Assembly: GCF_002109495.1 (NCBI RefSeq)
Contig: NZ_LVJN01000020.1
Location: forward strand, 1,348,300-1,412,299
Length of the DNA: 64,000 nt
Direction: 5' to 3'
DNA from: Magnetofaba australis IT-1
GTDB lineage: Bacteria; Pseudomonadota; Magnetococcia; Magnetococcales; Magnetococcaceae
Position numbers and translations under genes: made by a program. The notes beneath the pieces are model-generated. The model made no database searches. It saw only the letters and a list, made by a program, of their open reading frames with translations, and was not told where the DNA came from. Shown here one piece after another: positions 1 to 10,086 of the stretch; position 1 is the first letter of the stretch; each line of letters opens with the position of its first letter.

Positions 1-299
1 GCATTGGTCGTCATTCGGCCAAAACCATTGCGGAAAAAGCGGAAATCGCCACCCACGTGCGCGTCAATGAACTGACCGACGCCGAAGTGGCGAAGCTGCG
101 TGAAGTGATTGACAACGAATTCCAGGTGGAAGGTGATCTGCGTCGTCAGATCGCCATGAATACGAAGCGTTTGATGGATTTGGGCTGCTATCGCGGCTTG
201 CGCCATCGTCGCGGTCTTCCAGTGCGCGGTCAGCGCACGCATACCAATGCGCGCACCCGCAAAGGGCCTCGTAAGCCCATCGCCGGTAAGAAGAAATAA
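1..299 (+). CDS. rpsM: 30S ribosomal protein S13 (C-terminal part)
   Basis: The reading frame is open from the left edge of the window (first full codon at base 3) and ends at TAA, so the start lies outside. The translated part begins [15 protein letters not shown] and contains [16 protein letters not shown] followed by the basic tail [17 protein letters not shown], which is diagnostic for S13, the small-subunit head protein that contacts P-site tRNA. A GTG at 57 could be mistaken for a start, but conserved S13 sequence continues upstream of it. It is followed 51 bp later by rpsK, the standard order of the alpha operon. Confidence 0.97.
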   Translation, partial: IGRHSAKTIAEKAEIATHVRVNELTDAEVAKLREVIDNEFQVEGDLRRQIAMNTKRLMDLGCYRGLRHRRGLPVRGQRTHTNARTRKGPRKPIAGKKK

Positions 300-350
300 T
301 CAACCGCGACACGCGATAACTGACCTAGCTCAAACGTTTTAGGAGGCATC

Positions 351-746
351 ATGGCCAAGGGGCAAAAGACCTCGCGGTTGAAAAAGAAAGAGCGCAAAAA
401 TGTCGCCAGTGGCATTGCGCATATTCGTTCAACCTTCAACAATACTCTGATCACCATCACCGATACCCATGGCAACGCCATCTCCTGGGGCTCGGCGGGC
501 GCTCAGGGATTCAAAGGTTCTCGGAAATCCACGCCGTTCGCAGCTCAGATGGCGGCGGAGAACGCTGGTAAGAAAGCGATGGAGCACGGCATGCGCAACC
601 TGGAGGTCCGACTCAAGGGACCGGGTTCGGGTCGTGAATCGGCTCTGCGCGCGTTGGCGGCCATCGGTTTTAACATCGCCCAAGTGGTCGATGTGACGCC
701 GATCCCGCACAATGGCTGCCGTCCGCCCAAGCGTCGCCGCGTCTAA
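351..746 (+). CDS. rpsK: 30S ribosomal protein S11
   Basis: This 131-residue protein has the usual S11 length. It shows the family core [18 protein letters not shown], the glycine-rich [13 protein letters not shown] and the C-terminal [14 protein letters not shown]11 binds 16S rRNA in the platform of the 30S subunit near the mRNA exit. The ATG at 351 follows an AGGAGG at about 341-346, a near-perfect Shine-Dalgarno site. It sits between rpsM and rpsD in a co-directional operon. Confidence 0.98.
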   Translation: MAKGQKTSRLKKKERKNVASGIAHIRSTFNNTLITITDTHGNAISWGSAGAQGFKGSRKSTPFAAQMAAENAGKKAMEHGMRNLEVRLKGPGSGRESALRALAAIGFNIAQVVDVTPIPHNGCRPPKRRRV

Positions 747-784
747 TCCGCGCGCCCATCGATCGTTACAGGAGCAGAATTGCA

Positions 785-1411
785 ATGGCTCGTTATTTGG
801 ACTCGAAGTGCCGGATCTGCCGGCGTGAAGGAACCAAGCTCTTCCTGAAGGGCGAAAAGTGCTTCTCCGACAAGTGCGCCATCGAAAAGCGCAACTATGC
901 GCCCGGTCAGCATGGCCAGCGTCGTCGTAAAGTCTCTGACTACGGCGTGCACCTGCGTGAGAAGCAGAAGGTGAAGAAGACCTACGGTCTGCAAGAGAAG
1001 CAGTTCCGTAACTACTTTGAAAAAGCCGAACGCATGAAGGGCGTAACCGGCGAGAACCTGCTGCAATTGCTTGAGCGTCGTCTCGACAACGTGGTCTATC
1101 GCATGGGCATCGCCGCCTCGCGCACTGAAGCGCGTCAGGTTGTGGGTCACAAGCATGTCAGCGTGAACGGCAAGCCGGTGAATATTCCGTCCTACCTGGT
1201 CAAACCGGGCGACGTGGTGGCCGTGCGTGACGGCGCTAAAGAGCACCTGCGCATCAAAGGCGCCCTGGACGCCGCCAGCCGTCGCGGCTTCCCCTCCTGG
1301 GTGGAAGTGGATGCTGGCAAGCAGTCAGGCGTGTTCCAATCGGTTCCAGATCGGTCCGATCTGCCGTCCGATATCAATGAGAACCTGATCGTCGAATTGT
1401 ATTCGAAGTAA
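785..1411 (+). CDS. rpsD: 30S ribosomal protein S4
   Basis: The product has 208 residues. The N-terminus carries a cysteine cluster (CRICRREG near residue 9 and CFSDKC near residue 28), so this is the zinc-binding (C+) form of S4. The S4 RNA-binding domain follows ([20 protein letters not shown]). S4 nucleates 30S assembly, and in many bacteria it represses this operon translationally; no repressor-binding pseudoknot was verified here. An AGGAG lies just upstream of the ATG at 785. Confidence 0.98.
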   Translation: MARYLDSKCRICRREGTKLFLKGEKCFSDKCAIEKRNYAPGQHGQRRRKVSDYGVHLREKQKVKKTYGLQEKQFRNYFEKAERMKGVTGENLLQLLERRLDNVVYRMGIAASRTEARQVVGHKHVSVNGKPVNIPSYLVKPGDVVAVRDGAKEHLRIKGALDAASRRGFPSWVEVDAGKQSGVFQSVPDRSDLPSDINENLIVELYSK

Positions 1412-1457
1412 TCCGTTCACAACGCTGTTGTTGCTGGCGCCGACGCAAGGGGATGTT

Positions 1458-2480
1458 ATGTATCGGAACTGGACTGAGCTAATCAAGCCGCGCAGCATTG
1501 AGTTGAGCGGAGAAGAAAACGAAATTCAGCGCAAGGCCGTGTTGGTGGCCGAACCTCTGGAACGCGGGTTTGGCAATACCTTGGGCAACGCGATGCGTCG
1601 CATCCTGTTGTCATCACTGCAAGGCGCCGCCATCACCTCCGTACGCATCGAAGGCGTGTTGCATGAGTTTTCCAGCGTGCCTGGCGTGCTGGAGGATGTG
1701 ACCGACATCATCCTCAATCTCAAAGGGCTCGCCATTAAAATGGAAGCCCAGGGGCCCAAAGAGTTGACTCTGAAGGCTGAGGGTGAGGGGTCTGTCACTG
1801 CCGCGGCTATCGAGCAGATTGCCGGCGTGGAGATCCTGAATCCGGATCTCCACATTGCGACGCTGAACAAGTCCGGCAAGCTGGACATCACCATGACGGT
1901 GAACACCGGCAAGGGGTATGTTCGGGCTCGGCAGAGCAAGGAAGACGAGCAGGTCAACATCGGTGATATCCCGGTGGACGCCAGCTTCAATCCGGTCAAG
2001 AACGTCTCTTACCGCGTGGAGAATGCGCGTGTCGGGCAACAGACGGACTATGACAAATTGATCATGAATATCGAGACCAACGGCGTGGTCTCTCCTGAAG
2101 ACGCCTTGGCGCTGGCCGCCAAGATCATGCAGGATCAGCTCAATCCGTTCATCAACTTCGATGATATTCCTGTACAGGAGATCATGGAGGAGGATAAGGG
2201 ACCCCAGTGGAACCCGAATCTGTTCCGCAAAGTGGACGAATTGGAGTTGTCGGTGCGTTCGGCCAACTGCCTGAAGAATGACGATATCGTCTTCATCGGC
2301 GATCTGGTGCAGAAGACCGAAGCGGAGATGCTCAAAACGCCCAATTTTGGCCGGAAATCTCTCAATGAGATCAAAGAGGTCTTGGAAGAGATGGGTCTCT
2401 CTTTGGGTATGAGCCTGGATGCTTGGCCGCCGACCAACATCGAGGAGCTCTCCAAGCAGTTCGAAGACGATAGCTTCTGA
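1458..2480 (+). CDS. rpoA: DNA-directed RNA polymerase subunit alpha
   Basis: I chose the ATG at 1458 (340 residues, [11 protein letters not shown]) because an AAGGGG Shine-Dalgarno sits about 6 bases upstream and the 10 extra residues of the longer frame from 1428 are not conserved. The N-terminal domain (residues about 20-240; [17 protein letters not shown]) forms the alpha dimer that nucleates core polymerase. The C-terminal domain (about 255-325; [19 protein letters not shown]) has the helix-hairpin-helix that contacts UP elements and activators. Position after rpsD and before rplQ is canonical. Confidence 0.97.
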   Translation: MYRNWTELIKPRSIELSGEENEIQRKAVLVAEPLERGFGNTLGNAMRRILLSSLQGAAITSVRIEGVLHEFSSVPGVLEDVTDIILNLKGLAIKMEAQGPKELTLKAEGEGSVTAAAIEQIAGVEILNPDLHIATLNKSGKLDITMTVNTGKGYVRARQSKEDEQVNIGDIPVDASFNPVKNVSYRVENARVGQQTDYDKLIMNIETNGVVSPEDALALAAKIMQDQLNPFINFDDIPVQEIMEEDKGPQWNPNLFRKVDELELSVRSANCLKNDDIVFIGDLVQKTEAEMLKTPNFGRKSLNEIKEVLEEMGLSLGMSLDAWPPTNIEELSKQFEDDSF

Positions 2481-2492
2481 GGAATCTGAGCA

Positions 2493-2855
2493 ATGAGACA
2501 TAGAAAAGCCGGGCGTAAATTCAATCGCGACTCCGCCCATCGCAAAGCGATGTTTCGCAACATGCTGACCAGCTTGCTGGAGCATGAGCGTATCGAAACC
2601 ACTGTTCCCCGCGCGAAAGAACTCAAGCCGCAGGTTGATCGCATGATCACCCTGGGCAAGCGTGGAGATCTGCATGCCCGTCGTCAAGCGCTATCGGTTC
2701 TGCGCGACAAGGCTGTCGTTCATAAGCTGTTTGATGACTTGGCTGCGCGCAACGCCAACCGCAATGGCGGTTACAGCCGAGTGCTGAAAACCCGCAATCG
2801 TTTCGGTGATTGCGCGCCCATGGCTTTCATTGAGCTTGTGGAGCGGGCGGGCTAA
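2493..2855 (+). CDS. rplQ: 50S ribosomal protein L17
   Basis: The 120-residue product starts [20 protein letters not shown], the L17 signature, and ends [13 protein letters not shown]17 sits near the peptide exit tunnel of the 50S subunit. It begins 12 bp after rpoA and is the last gene of the operon, followed by a rho-independent terminator at 2881-2915. Confidence 0.97.
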   Translation: MRHRKAGRKFNRDSAHRKAMFRNMLTSLLEHERIETTVPRAKELKPQVDRMITLGKRGDLHARRQALSVLRDKAVVHKLFDDLAARNANRNGGYSRVLKTRNRFGDCAPMAFIELVERAG

Positions 2856-3219
2856 ACAAAACGCCATGTAGAGTTGATTTAAAAGGCGCTGAGATTTTCT
2901 CAGCGCCTTTTTTTTGTGTGAGCCTTGGTAATGGCGCGGAGATAAGGCACCGACCTGCAGGGGTGGATTTGGATATAATCCCTTAGCAAAGTTTGTTCTG
3001 GGAGCGAAGTGTGAGCTCCTTTCAGAGCTGGTAAATACCCCCTATTTATGACAGATTGATCCCTGGTTTCCCCCCTCTCTGTTTTCCCCTTAGCGTATTC
3101 GCCTCATGCCGCCGTGACTGTGTCGGGGGTGAGTTGATGCGCAGGCATTTGCTTGGCGCAGGCCATATTGACCTGATGTCTGATCCTCTGCGCCAATATT
3201 CAAAGAAGGGATGGGACCA
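2856..3219. other. Intergenic region between rplQ and the chemoreceptor gene
   Basis: This 364 bp stretch holds the rplQ terminator and no convincing gene. A short frame (3056-3241) overlaps the chemoreceptor start and looks random. A TATAAT hexamer at 2974-2979 is a possible -10 box, but no good -35 lies 16-18 bp upstream. The bases just before 3220 (AAGAAGGG at about 3203-3210) provide the ribosome binding site for the next gene. Confidence 0.5.
2881..2915 (+). terminator. Rho-independent terminator of the rps-rpoA-rplQ operon
   Basis: A perfect inverted repeat has left arm 2881-2894 (AAAAGGCGCTGAGA), a three-base loop, and right arm 2898-2911. It is followed by a run of T. It lies 25 bp after the rplQ stop codon. 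Confidence 0.93.
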
Positions 3220-5946
3220 ATGCATCTGCTCAACAACCTGAATTTGCGTGCGAAGCTCTTGCTGATGTTGGTGTTCTCCTTAGCGGGCTTGATTGGCTTT
3301 TCCGCGACAGGAATTTTGGATCGGATGCAGCTCAGTCAGAATATGCAGCGCATGGAGGAGCTGGCAGAACTCTCGGTGCTGATCAGCGCGCTGGTGCACG
3401 AGACGCAAAAAGAGCGGGGGATGACGGCGGGCTTCCTCGGGAGTAAGGGGCAAAAATTCTCCAAAGAGTTGCCTGAGCAACGAAAACTGAGCAGTGATCG
3501 TGCGCAGCAGCTACAGAGCTATATCGCTTCCATGCAACTGTCCGAACAGGGCGGTGGTTTTGTGAATAAATTGAACGAAGCGCAAAATCTATGGGCTGGT
3601 GTCAACAGCATCCGTCAAAGGGTCTCCGCGCAGGAGATCGTTGCGGCGGAGGCTATTGGTTACTATACCCGGATGAACGCCGCGTTCCTGGATACGGTTG
3701 GCTTTGTCGGCCATTTTTCCGAAGGCGCTGAACTCGCCAACCTCTCTGCCAGCTATGTCAATTTTCTGCTGGGGAAGGAGCGTGCTGGGATTGAGCGCGC
3801 TGTGCTGAGTAACACCTTCGCGCTGGATAAATTCGGTCCCGGAATGGCGCGGAAATTTGGTTCGCTGGTCACTCAGCAGGATACCTATTTTCGCGTGTTT
3901 AAAGGGTTGGCTTCTGCAAAGAATCTCGACGTGTTTAATCGCACGTTAGCCGGAGAGGCTGTGGATGAGGTCGAGCGCATGCGTGGCGTGGCGTTCGATA
4001 GGATGTCCTCAGGTAATTTTGGCATTGAGCCAACCTATTGGTTCAAGACCATAACGCAAAAGATTAACCTTCTGAAAAAAATTGAAGACGAGCTGTCTGC
4101 TGATCTTATAGAGCGTGCAGCCGAGTTACATGCCAGCGCCATCTCCGGTTTGGCGCTCTATATTTCGCTGACCCTCGCGCTCACGGCATTGTCCCTGTTC
4201 ACTGCTGTCGTCTTCACGCATAACATTACCCGATCATTACGCAAGATCAGTCAGTTTGCCGAACACCTCTCCTCTGGCGATCTTGGACAGACGATTGATG
4301 TGCGTCAAAATGACGAAATTGGCCGTTTGGCACATCTGCTCAACCACATGCGCGATAATCTGGAAGCCAATGTTCGGCTCATTTCTCTGCAAGCCAAGAC
4401 CTTAGACGCCATTATCTCTGAGCAAAACCGTCTGAACCGGATCATGGTGGATGCATCGCAAACCAACCATTCCATGTCTGAACAGGTGATCAAAGAGAAT
4501 GATTATATTGATGGCGAAGTGATGATGTTGGATGGGAAGTTGTCTGAGCAGAGCGAGAATGTGATTCGGCTTGATCAGATCTCTGGCGATTTGGCCAATA
4601 ATGTCCACTCCATCGCCGCCGCTGCTGAACAGGCCAGCCAAAATGTCAATACCATGGCCTCTGCCGCAGAGGAGATGAATGCGAATATCGATCAGGTCAC
4701 GCAGAATCTGAGTTCGGTCGGCGCGTCCATCGATGCAGTGGTTTCCGCGGTGGAGGCGATGCAGACGCTCTCACGTGATGCGCAAAAACAGGTAGCGCAG
4801 GCAGAGGAGACATCAACAGAGGCCGTTGTAAAAGCGGATTCCACCATTGAGGTGATGCAGCAGCTCTCGGTCTCTACGCAGGAAATTGGTAATGTGGTCA
4901 AACTGATTAAGAGCATTGCAGACCAAACCAACATGCTGGCGCTCAACGCATCCATTGAAGCGGCTGGCGCCGGAGAGGCGGGCAAAGGTTTTGCTGTTGT
5001 GGCCAACGAAGTGAAAGAGCTCGCCAGTCAAACGGCGGAGGCCACCACCTAGATTAACGCCAATATTTCGCAAATTGTGGATCATGCGACCCATGCGGCG
5101 CAATCCACCAATGAGGTAGGCGAATCCATTAAAGCGCTGCGGAGCGTAAATAACGCCATTTTACAGGTGATCGCGGAGCAGTCCGAAGGGGTGGATGAGA
5201 TCTCCCAAGCCATCAAGACCGTGGATCAGGCCAACCAGGAGGTGACGCGCAATACGGAACAGATGGCTGCAGGCGCGCAGGAGGTTGCGCGCGCAGCCAG
5301 CGAGGCGGCTGTTGGCACGCAGGAGATTGCTTCGTCCGCTTCAACGGTCTCTGCAGGCGCGCAGGATGTGGCGCAGGAGAGCTCACAGGTGAAGGAGAAG
5401 CTGCAGCAGGTGCGCGAATTCGCCAGTGAGGTGAGCCTGGCCTCAGCAAAGGTGCAGAAGTCCATGATCGACCTGATGGTCTCCTCTTACAAGCTCGATG
5501 GGATTGTGGGCGGCGCCAGTATGTTGTTGGAAGCCACCGCAGCCGCTTCCGATAGCCTTAAGCGTGCGGAGGAGGGGTTTAGCGTGGGGCAACCCTTGTT
5601 CGATATTGGCGCGGTCAAGCAGAGCCATTTGGCGTGGATGGAGCAGTTGATCAATATTGTTCGCGGCAATGACGCGGTGCCTGAAGAGGTCATCGAAGAT
5701 GAACGCAGCTGCGCGTTTGGCAAATGGTATTTGGAGGTCGCCGGGGAATGGGCAGCGGATTCGCTGTTTCAAGAGATCGGTGTGGCGCACAAGCAGGTGC
5801 ACGATCAAGGCAAAGAGATCGTGCAGATGGCCCTGGCCGCCGACAAGCACGCAGACGTGGAATTCAGTATGGTGAAATTCAATGCGATGCGCGTGAAATT
5901 GTTCACGCTTTTGGATGAGTTCTATCTGCGCAATATGACGTATTGA
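3220..5946 (+). pseudogene. Methyl-accepting chemotaxis protein (NIT-HAMP-MA-CZB) interrupted by an in-frame amber codon
   Basis: A single frame runs 3220-5946 (about 908 residues) but is broken by TAG at 5050-5052. Before it come a first TM segment (residues about 12-30), a periplasmic domain resembling the nitrate/nitrite-sensing NIT family ([18 protein letters not shown]), a second TM near residue 315, a HAMP domain (residues about 340-390), and the receptor signalling tip ([20 protein letters not shown]). The TAG falls directly after [11 protein letters not shown], where homologues have a Glu, Gln or Lys codon. Beyond it the same frame continues the coiled coil and ends in a CZB zinc-binding domain (HLAWMEQL, CAFGKWY, HKQVHDQGK). 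I chose ATG 3220 over 3211 because the AAGAAGGG box is better spaced. Without readthrough, the protein keeps its tip but loses the returning helix and CZB domain. Confidence 0.85.
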
Positions 5947-6010
5947 ACAGGGCTTATGTCTGGTGACGGACGTCAATGCTGTTGCCAGACAGAGCGGTAA
6001 AACAGGCATA

Positions 6011-6040
6011 AAAAAAGCCACTCTAGCGAGTGGCTTTTTT
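6011..6040. terminator. Bidirectional terminator between chemoreceptor gene and tRNA-Phe
   Basis: The stem AAAAAAGCCACTC / GAGTGGCTTTTTT closes on a TAGC loop. A and T runs on both sides let it serve the chemoreceptor gene (plus) and the tRNA gene (minus). Confidence 0.92.
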
Positions 6041-6050
6041 GTTTTCAAAT

Positions 6051-6126
6051 TGGTGCCCAGGGACAGAGTCGAACTGCCGACACGCGGATTTTCAATCCGC
6101 TGCTCTACCAACTGAGCTACCTGGGC
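6051..6126 (-). tRNA. tRNA-Phe (anticodon GAA)
   Basis: The reverse complement folds as a standard cloverleaf. The acceptor stem is GCCCAGG/CCTGGGC, the D arm GCTC-AGTTGGTA-GAGC, the anticodon stem GCGGA/TCCGC with loop TTGAAAA (anticodon GAA), and the T arm GGCAG-TTCGACT-CTGTC. The discriminator is A and the 3' CCA is encoded in the DNA. It is 76 nt, with a terminator hairpin just downstream at 6011-6040. Confidence 0.97.
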
Positions 6127-6298
6127 GCACCAAATTTTCCGTCCTTCAAGACGCTTGGAAACTGAAGGCGTTTTGGCTTAGAATCGCCTGCTTCATCCGT
6201 GTTGGACTGGGATGTCATCTCCAAGGCGTTCAGGTTATAGCTGTGCGGCGCTCTGGTGTCAACGGCAAAGTGATCAGGGTGGAAAAAAAGGGGGAATT

Positions 6299-7204
6299 AT
6301 GTGGACGCTGCATGTGGAGACTGGCCCGCAATGGGAGAGCGTGGTGTCGGATTGGATGGAGGAGGCGGGCTCCGCCGGGGTCTCTGTCGTGGATATCGGC
6401 GATGAGCCTGCTCTGCATGGACAGCCGACATTCGCCCAGTGTCGTGTGAGTGGATATTTTGATGATGCGGCTAACCGCGCCGCCCTGGAAGCTGGCCTGT
6501 CAGTGCGTCTTGCCTCAGCTGGCGCCGATGTGTTGCCAGCGATGCAATGGGAGCAGTTGGTTGAACAGGATTGGCAAAATGCTTGGAAGGAGCACTTCCA
6601 GCCAATTGAAATCGGCGTTTCGCTTCTGATCCAACCCACCTGGCTACCCATGGATGGCGCAGGCCAGCGTCAGGTGGTGCTGATTGATCCAGAGATGGCG
6701 TTTGGCAGTGGCGGGCACGAGACCACGGCAGGCTGTCTACAGCGCGTCGACCTGCTGGCGCAAGAGAAGGGGCTGGGGCGCGTATTGGATATGGGGGTGG
6801 GCTCCGGCATACTGGCGATCTCTGCGCTGAAGCTGGGCGCTCAGTCGGCGCTTGGGGTCGATCTTGACCCTGTTGCAGTGGAGACCAGCGCGCGCAATGC
6901 CGAGCTTAACGGCGTGGCGGAGAGTTACACGGCGCAGTTGGGGGACACGCCGCCAACAGGCGAGGCGTATGATCTGGTGTTCGCCAATATTCTTGCCGAG
7001 CCGCTGCTGGCGATGTTGCAAACCGACGATAACGGGGCGGCGCCGTTGGCGGCGTGCGTGGCGCCGGGCGGTTACTTGATCCTCTCGGGGATGTTGCGTG
7101 AACAGGCTGACGCTCTGTCTTACGCGTGTGAGCAGTGCGGGCTGACGGTGGAGCCGATCGCGTATTATGGAGACTGGGCGGTGGTGACTGCGCGGCGGGA
7201 TTAA
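6299..7204 (+). CDS. prmA: Ribosomal protein L11 methyltransferase
   Basis: The protein has 301 residues from ATG 6299, which follows an AAAAAAAGGGGGAA box; the longer frame from 6212 adds an unconserved leader. The N-terminal half carries the L11-recognition region (DWQNAWKEHFQPIEIG). The C-terminal half is a class I SAM methyltransferase with GSGGHETT, the SAM-binding LDMGVGSGILAISALKLGA, and NILAEPL matching the NPPY-like catalytic loop. PrmA trimethylates ribosomal protein L11. It stands alone between the tRNA gene and mtnA. Confidence 0.95.
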   Translation: MWTLHVETGPQWESVVSDWMEEAGSAGVSVVDIGDEPALHGQPTFAQCRVSGYFDDAANRAALEAGLSVRLASAGADVLPAMQWEQLVEQDWQNAWKEHFQPIEIGVSLLIQPTWLPMDGAGQRQVVLIDPEMAFGSGGHETTAGCLQRVDLLAQEKGLGRVLDMGVGSGILAISALKLGAQSALGVDLDPVAVETSARNAELNGVAESYTAQLGDTPPTGEAYDLVFANILAEPLLAMLQTDDNGAAPLAACVAPGGYLILSGMLREQADALSYACEQCGLTVEPIAYYGDWAVVTARRD

Positions 7205-7331
7205 TGCCCCGGACGGTTTCGCCCACGACAGAGCTATAGTAAAGTTACCCCCCGCGACGACGCATGGGCGACCGCAAGCGTTGCGCGCAAATCACCAGAC
7301 GCCACCCAATCCAAAGGCAGGGAAACGCGAT

Positions 7332-8384
7332 ATGAGCATTTTTGACACCGCAGTTTGGCACGATGGCCGCGTGCGCATGATGGACCAACGCCTGTTGCCC
7401 GACCAGGAGGTCTATCTGGAGTACGAGAGCGCCGCTGCGGTGGCTGATGGCATCCGCGATATGGTGGTGCGCGGCGCACCGGCAATTGGTTGCGCAGCCG
7501 CATACGGTTTTGCTGTGGAAGCCAAACGTTTGGCTGCCGATGGAAACCCGAGCGATTGGCGCGCGGCGCTGGAGCCGGGGATCAAAATCCTGCGGGAGTG
7601 CCGCCCTACGGCGGTCAACCTGATGTGGGCCATCGATCGTATGTGGGGTGTGGTTGACGCTGCGCAGCCGGGTGATGATTTGCCCGCCAAGCTGCTGGCG
7701 GAGGCCCACGCCATTCGTGATGAGGATATCGACTCCTGCAAAACCATGGGACGCAACGGTGCGGCGCAACTGCCGCAATTCCCCGATCGTCCCACGGTGG
7801 TGATGACTCATTGCAACGCCGGCGCGTTGGCCACGGGCGGCTATGGCACGGCGCTGGGCGTCATCCGCGCGGCGGTGGAGGCGGGTCAAAACATTCAAGT
7901 AATCGCCAATGAGACCCGACCTTATCTACAGGGCGCGCGTCTCACCGCGTGGGAGTTGATTGAAGATAATGTGGACACCACCCTGGTGACCGACAACATG
8001 GCCGGGCATCTGATGAGCCGGGGCGAAGTGGATGCGGTGGTGGTGGGCACCGACCGCGTGGCCGCCAACGGCGATGTGGCCAATAAAATTGGCACCTATA
8101 CTCTGGCGGTGTTGGCCAAGCGTCATAATATTCCGTTCTTTGTGGCCGGTCCACTCTCCACCATCGACCGCAATTGCCCTGATGGCGCGCACATCCCCAT
8201 TGAGGAGCGTGATGCCGAAGAGGTGACGCACTTCCGTGGTCAGCGTACAGCGGCGCTGAAGGTGAAAGTGCGCAATCCGGCGTTCGATGTCACGCCAGCT
8301 GAGTTGGTGACTGCGTTGGTGACAGAGAAGGGGGTGGTGACGGCCCCGACACGTGAAAAGATCGCCAAGCTTTTTGAGTCGTGA
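7332..8384 (+). CDS. mtnA: S-methyl-5-thioribose-1-phosphate isomerase
   Basis: This 350-residue protein from ATG 7332 belongs to the eIF2B-like aldose/ketose isomerase family. It shows the phosphate-binding RGAPAIGCAAAYG, the catalytic-cysteine segment MTHCNAGALATGGYGTA, and the catalytic-aspartate segment VVGTDRVAANGDVANKIGTY. It converts methylthioribose-1-P to methylthioribulose-1-P in methionine salvage. No other salvage gene lies nearby. The ATG at 7332 starts the conserved region, and a frame extending 17 codons upstream is not conserved. A possible -10 box (TATAGT) lies at 7235-7240. Confidence 0.95.
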   Translation: MSIFDTAVWHDGRVRMMDQRLLPDQEVYLEYESAAAVADGIRDMVVRGAPAIGCAAAYGFAVEAKRLAADGNPSDWRAALEPGIKILRECRPTAVNLMWAIDRMWGVVDAAQPGDDLPAKLLAEAHAIRDEDIDSCKTMGRNGAAQLPQFPDRPTVVMTHCNAGALATGGYGTALGVIRAAVEAGQNIQVIANETRPYLQGARLTAWELIEDNVDTTLVTDNMAGHLMSRGEVDAVVVGTDRVAANGDVANKIGTYTLAVLAKRHNIPFFVAGPLSTIDRNCPDGAHIPIEERDAEEVTHFRGQRTAALKVKVRNPAFDVTPAELVTALVTEKGVVTAPTREKIAKLFES

Positions 8385-8414
8385 TCGCTGAATGGTAAAA
8401 GGTTGGTCTGATTA

Positions 8415-8444
8415 TTGCTCACTGAATGGCGCGGCATCTATAAC
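8415..8444 (+). promoter_or_regulatory. Candidate sigma-70-type promoter for the stator operon
   Basis: TTGCTC (8415-8420), an 18 bp spacer and TATAAC (8439-8444) lie 62 bp upstream of the pomA ATG. This is inferred from sequence alone. Confidence 0.4.
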
Positions 8445-8505
8445 CGTCAGCGCCATGACGGCGCCATCGCAATCGTCAGCGGCACATTGAAAAGGGTGCA
8501 TAAAG

Positions 8506-9258
8506 ATGGATCTGGCAACCGTAATAGGCATCGTTTTGGGATTCGGCCTGATCCTGATGGCGATCATGCTGGGTGGGGAACTGGGCATGTTCATCAACGT
8601 GCCGAGTCTGCTGATCGTGATCGGCGGCACCATTGCCGCCATGTTCATCAAACACAAGATGAGCGACGTGTTCGGCTCCGTCGGCATCATGATGAAGGCG
8701 TTCCTGGTCAAGCAGGAGAATCCCGACCAGGTGATCGGTCAGTTGATCGACATGGCCAACATCGCGCGTAAGGATGGCATCCTGGCGCTGGAGAAGGTCA
8801 AGTCCGACGACCCCTTCCTGCAGGGCGCGGTGAACCACTGTGTGGACGGCGCCGATCCGGAATTCCTCGAAGGGGTGCTCAACAAGGACCTGGAGTATCT
8901 GGCCGATCGCCACGCCAAAGGCATCGCCATCTGGGAAGGCATCGGCGAAACCGCCCCGGCCTTCGGTATGATCGGCACCCTGATCGGTCTGGTGCAGATG
9001 CTCGCCACCATGGACGACCCATCCTCCATCGGTCCGGCCATGGCCGTGGCGCTGCTCACCACGCTGTATGGCTCCATTTTCGCCAACGTGATCGCCATTC
9101 CCATCGCGGTGAAACTGGACATGTACAGTAAAGATGAGCAGATGACCCGCCAAATTATCATCGACGGCATGATCGGCATCCAGAAAGGGGTCAACCCGCG
9201 GATGCTGCAAGAGGCCCTCAAAGCCGCGCTGCCGCCCAGCATGCGTGACGGCGAATAA
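8506..9258 (+). CDS. pomA: Flagellar motor stator protein PomA/MotA
   Basis: The 250-residue protein has four predicted TM segments (about residues 4-24, 30-50, 150-170 and 185-205). It starts MDLATVIGIVLGFGLILMAI, closely matching PomA of sodium-driven Vibrio motors. The cytoplasmic loop contains the charged stretch that touches FliG, and the third TM has the AFGMIGTLIGLV motif. With a PomB partner it forms the A5B2 ion channel that turns the flagellum. It heads an operon with two PomB-type genes. Sodium coupling is an inference from sequence type. Confidence 0.92.
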   Translation: MDLATVIGIVLGFGLILMAIMLGGELGMFINVPSLLIVIGGTIAAMFIKHKMSDVFGSVGIMMKAFLVKQENPDQVIGQLIDMANIARKDGILALEKVKSDDPFLQGAVNHCVDGADPEFLEGVLNKDLEYLADRHAKGIAIWEGIGETAPAFGMIGTLIGLVQMLATMDDPSSIGPAMAVALLTTLYGSIFANVIAIPIAVKLDMYSKDEQMTRQIIIDGMIGIQKGVNPRMLQEALKAALPPSMRDGE

Positions 9259-9288
9259 GTCTGAAGCGCGCGGAAAGGCGACACGGCG

Positions 9289-10071
9289 ATGGGCAAGAAA
9301 TGTCCCAAGTGTAAGAAAGGCGCGCCCGGCTGGATGGTGACCTTTGGCGATCTCATGTCGCTGCTGCTCACCTTCTTCGTGCTGTTGCTCTCCTTTGCGC
9401 AGATGGAGATCGTTAAGTTTGAGAAAGTGGCCGGGGCGATTCAAAACGCCTTTGGAGTGCAGCAGACCACGGTGGTTAACTCCAATCCCACCAGTCAAAC
9501 GTTTATTGCGCCCAACTTTCACAATGAAATCGTATTGGTGAAGTTGGTGGAGCGCTTGGATCGCCTGCTTGAAGGGATGATCCAAGATGGCAATGCAGGC
9601 ATCGGCAAGACCGATGAGGGGGTGCTGGTGCGGTTGTCGGCAGACGCCCTGTTCCATCGGGGCTCGGCGCAACTCCTGCCCGCCGCCGACGCGGTGTTGT
9701 TCCAATTGGGTGAGACGCTTAACGACGACGAAGACACCAAGCGCAATAAAATCTATATCACCGGGCATACCGACGATAGCCGACCGGCTGGCGGCGCCTA
9801 TGTGGATAACTGGGCGCTTTCCGGCGCTCAGGCGGCCTCGGTGGCGGCTTACCTGACCTTGCAGGCGCAGATGGACCCCTTGCGTTTTGAGACCCGCGCC
9901 ATGGGGCAGGAGAAACCCATTGACGATAACGCCACAGCGGTGGGGCGTCTGGCCAATCGTCGGCTGGATATCCTGATATCCAAAGAGCCCATGCCCACCC
10001 GCATGAATGATAATCTTGAGCCGCTGGTCGAACAGCCGCGCGACGCCTACAACCCCAACACGCCGGGTTGA
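9289..10071 (+). CDS. pomB: PomB/MotB-type stator protein, copy 1
   Basis: The protein has 260 residues. It begins with a cytoplasmic CPKCKKGAPGWM and a single TM helix (TFGDLMSLLLTFFVLLLSF) holding the ion-binding Asp. That helix matches PomB (TFADLMSLL) better than MotB. A plug/linker region follows, then an OmpA-type peptidoglycan-binding domain (ITGHTDDSRPAGGAY, NRRLDILI). It starts 30 bp after pomA. The first 35 or so codons are nearly identical in DNA to the next gene, while the periplasmic domains diverge. Confidence 0.9.
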   Translation: MGKKCPKCKKGAPGWMVTFGDLMSLLLTFFVLLLSFAQMEIVKFEKVAGAIQNAFGVQQTTVVNSNPTSQTFIAPNFHNEIVLVKLVERLDRLLEGMIQDGNAGIGKTDEGVLVRLSADALFHRGSAQLLPAADAVLFQLGETLNDDEDTKRNKIYITGHTDDSRPAGGAYVDNWALSGAQAASVAAYLTLQAQMDPLRFETRAMGQEKPIDDNATAVGRLANRRLDILISKEPMPTRMNDNLEPLVEQPRDAYNPNTPG

Positions 10072-10086
10072 TCGGGAGCACAGGGC

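Noticed and set aside
3056-3241. Small gene upstream of the chemoreceptor
   Set aside because: It overlaps the chemoreceptor start, has no ribosome site and no recognisable sequence.
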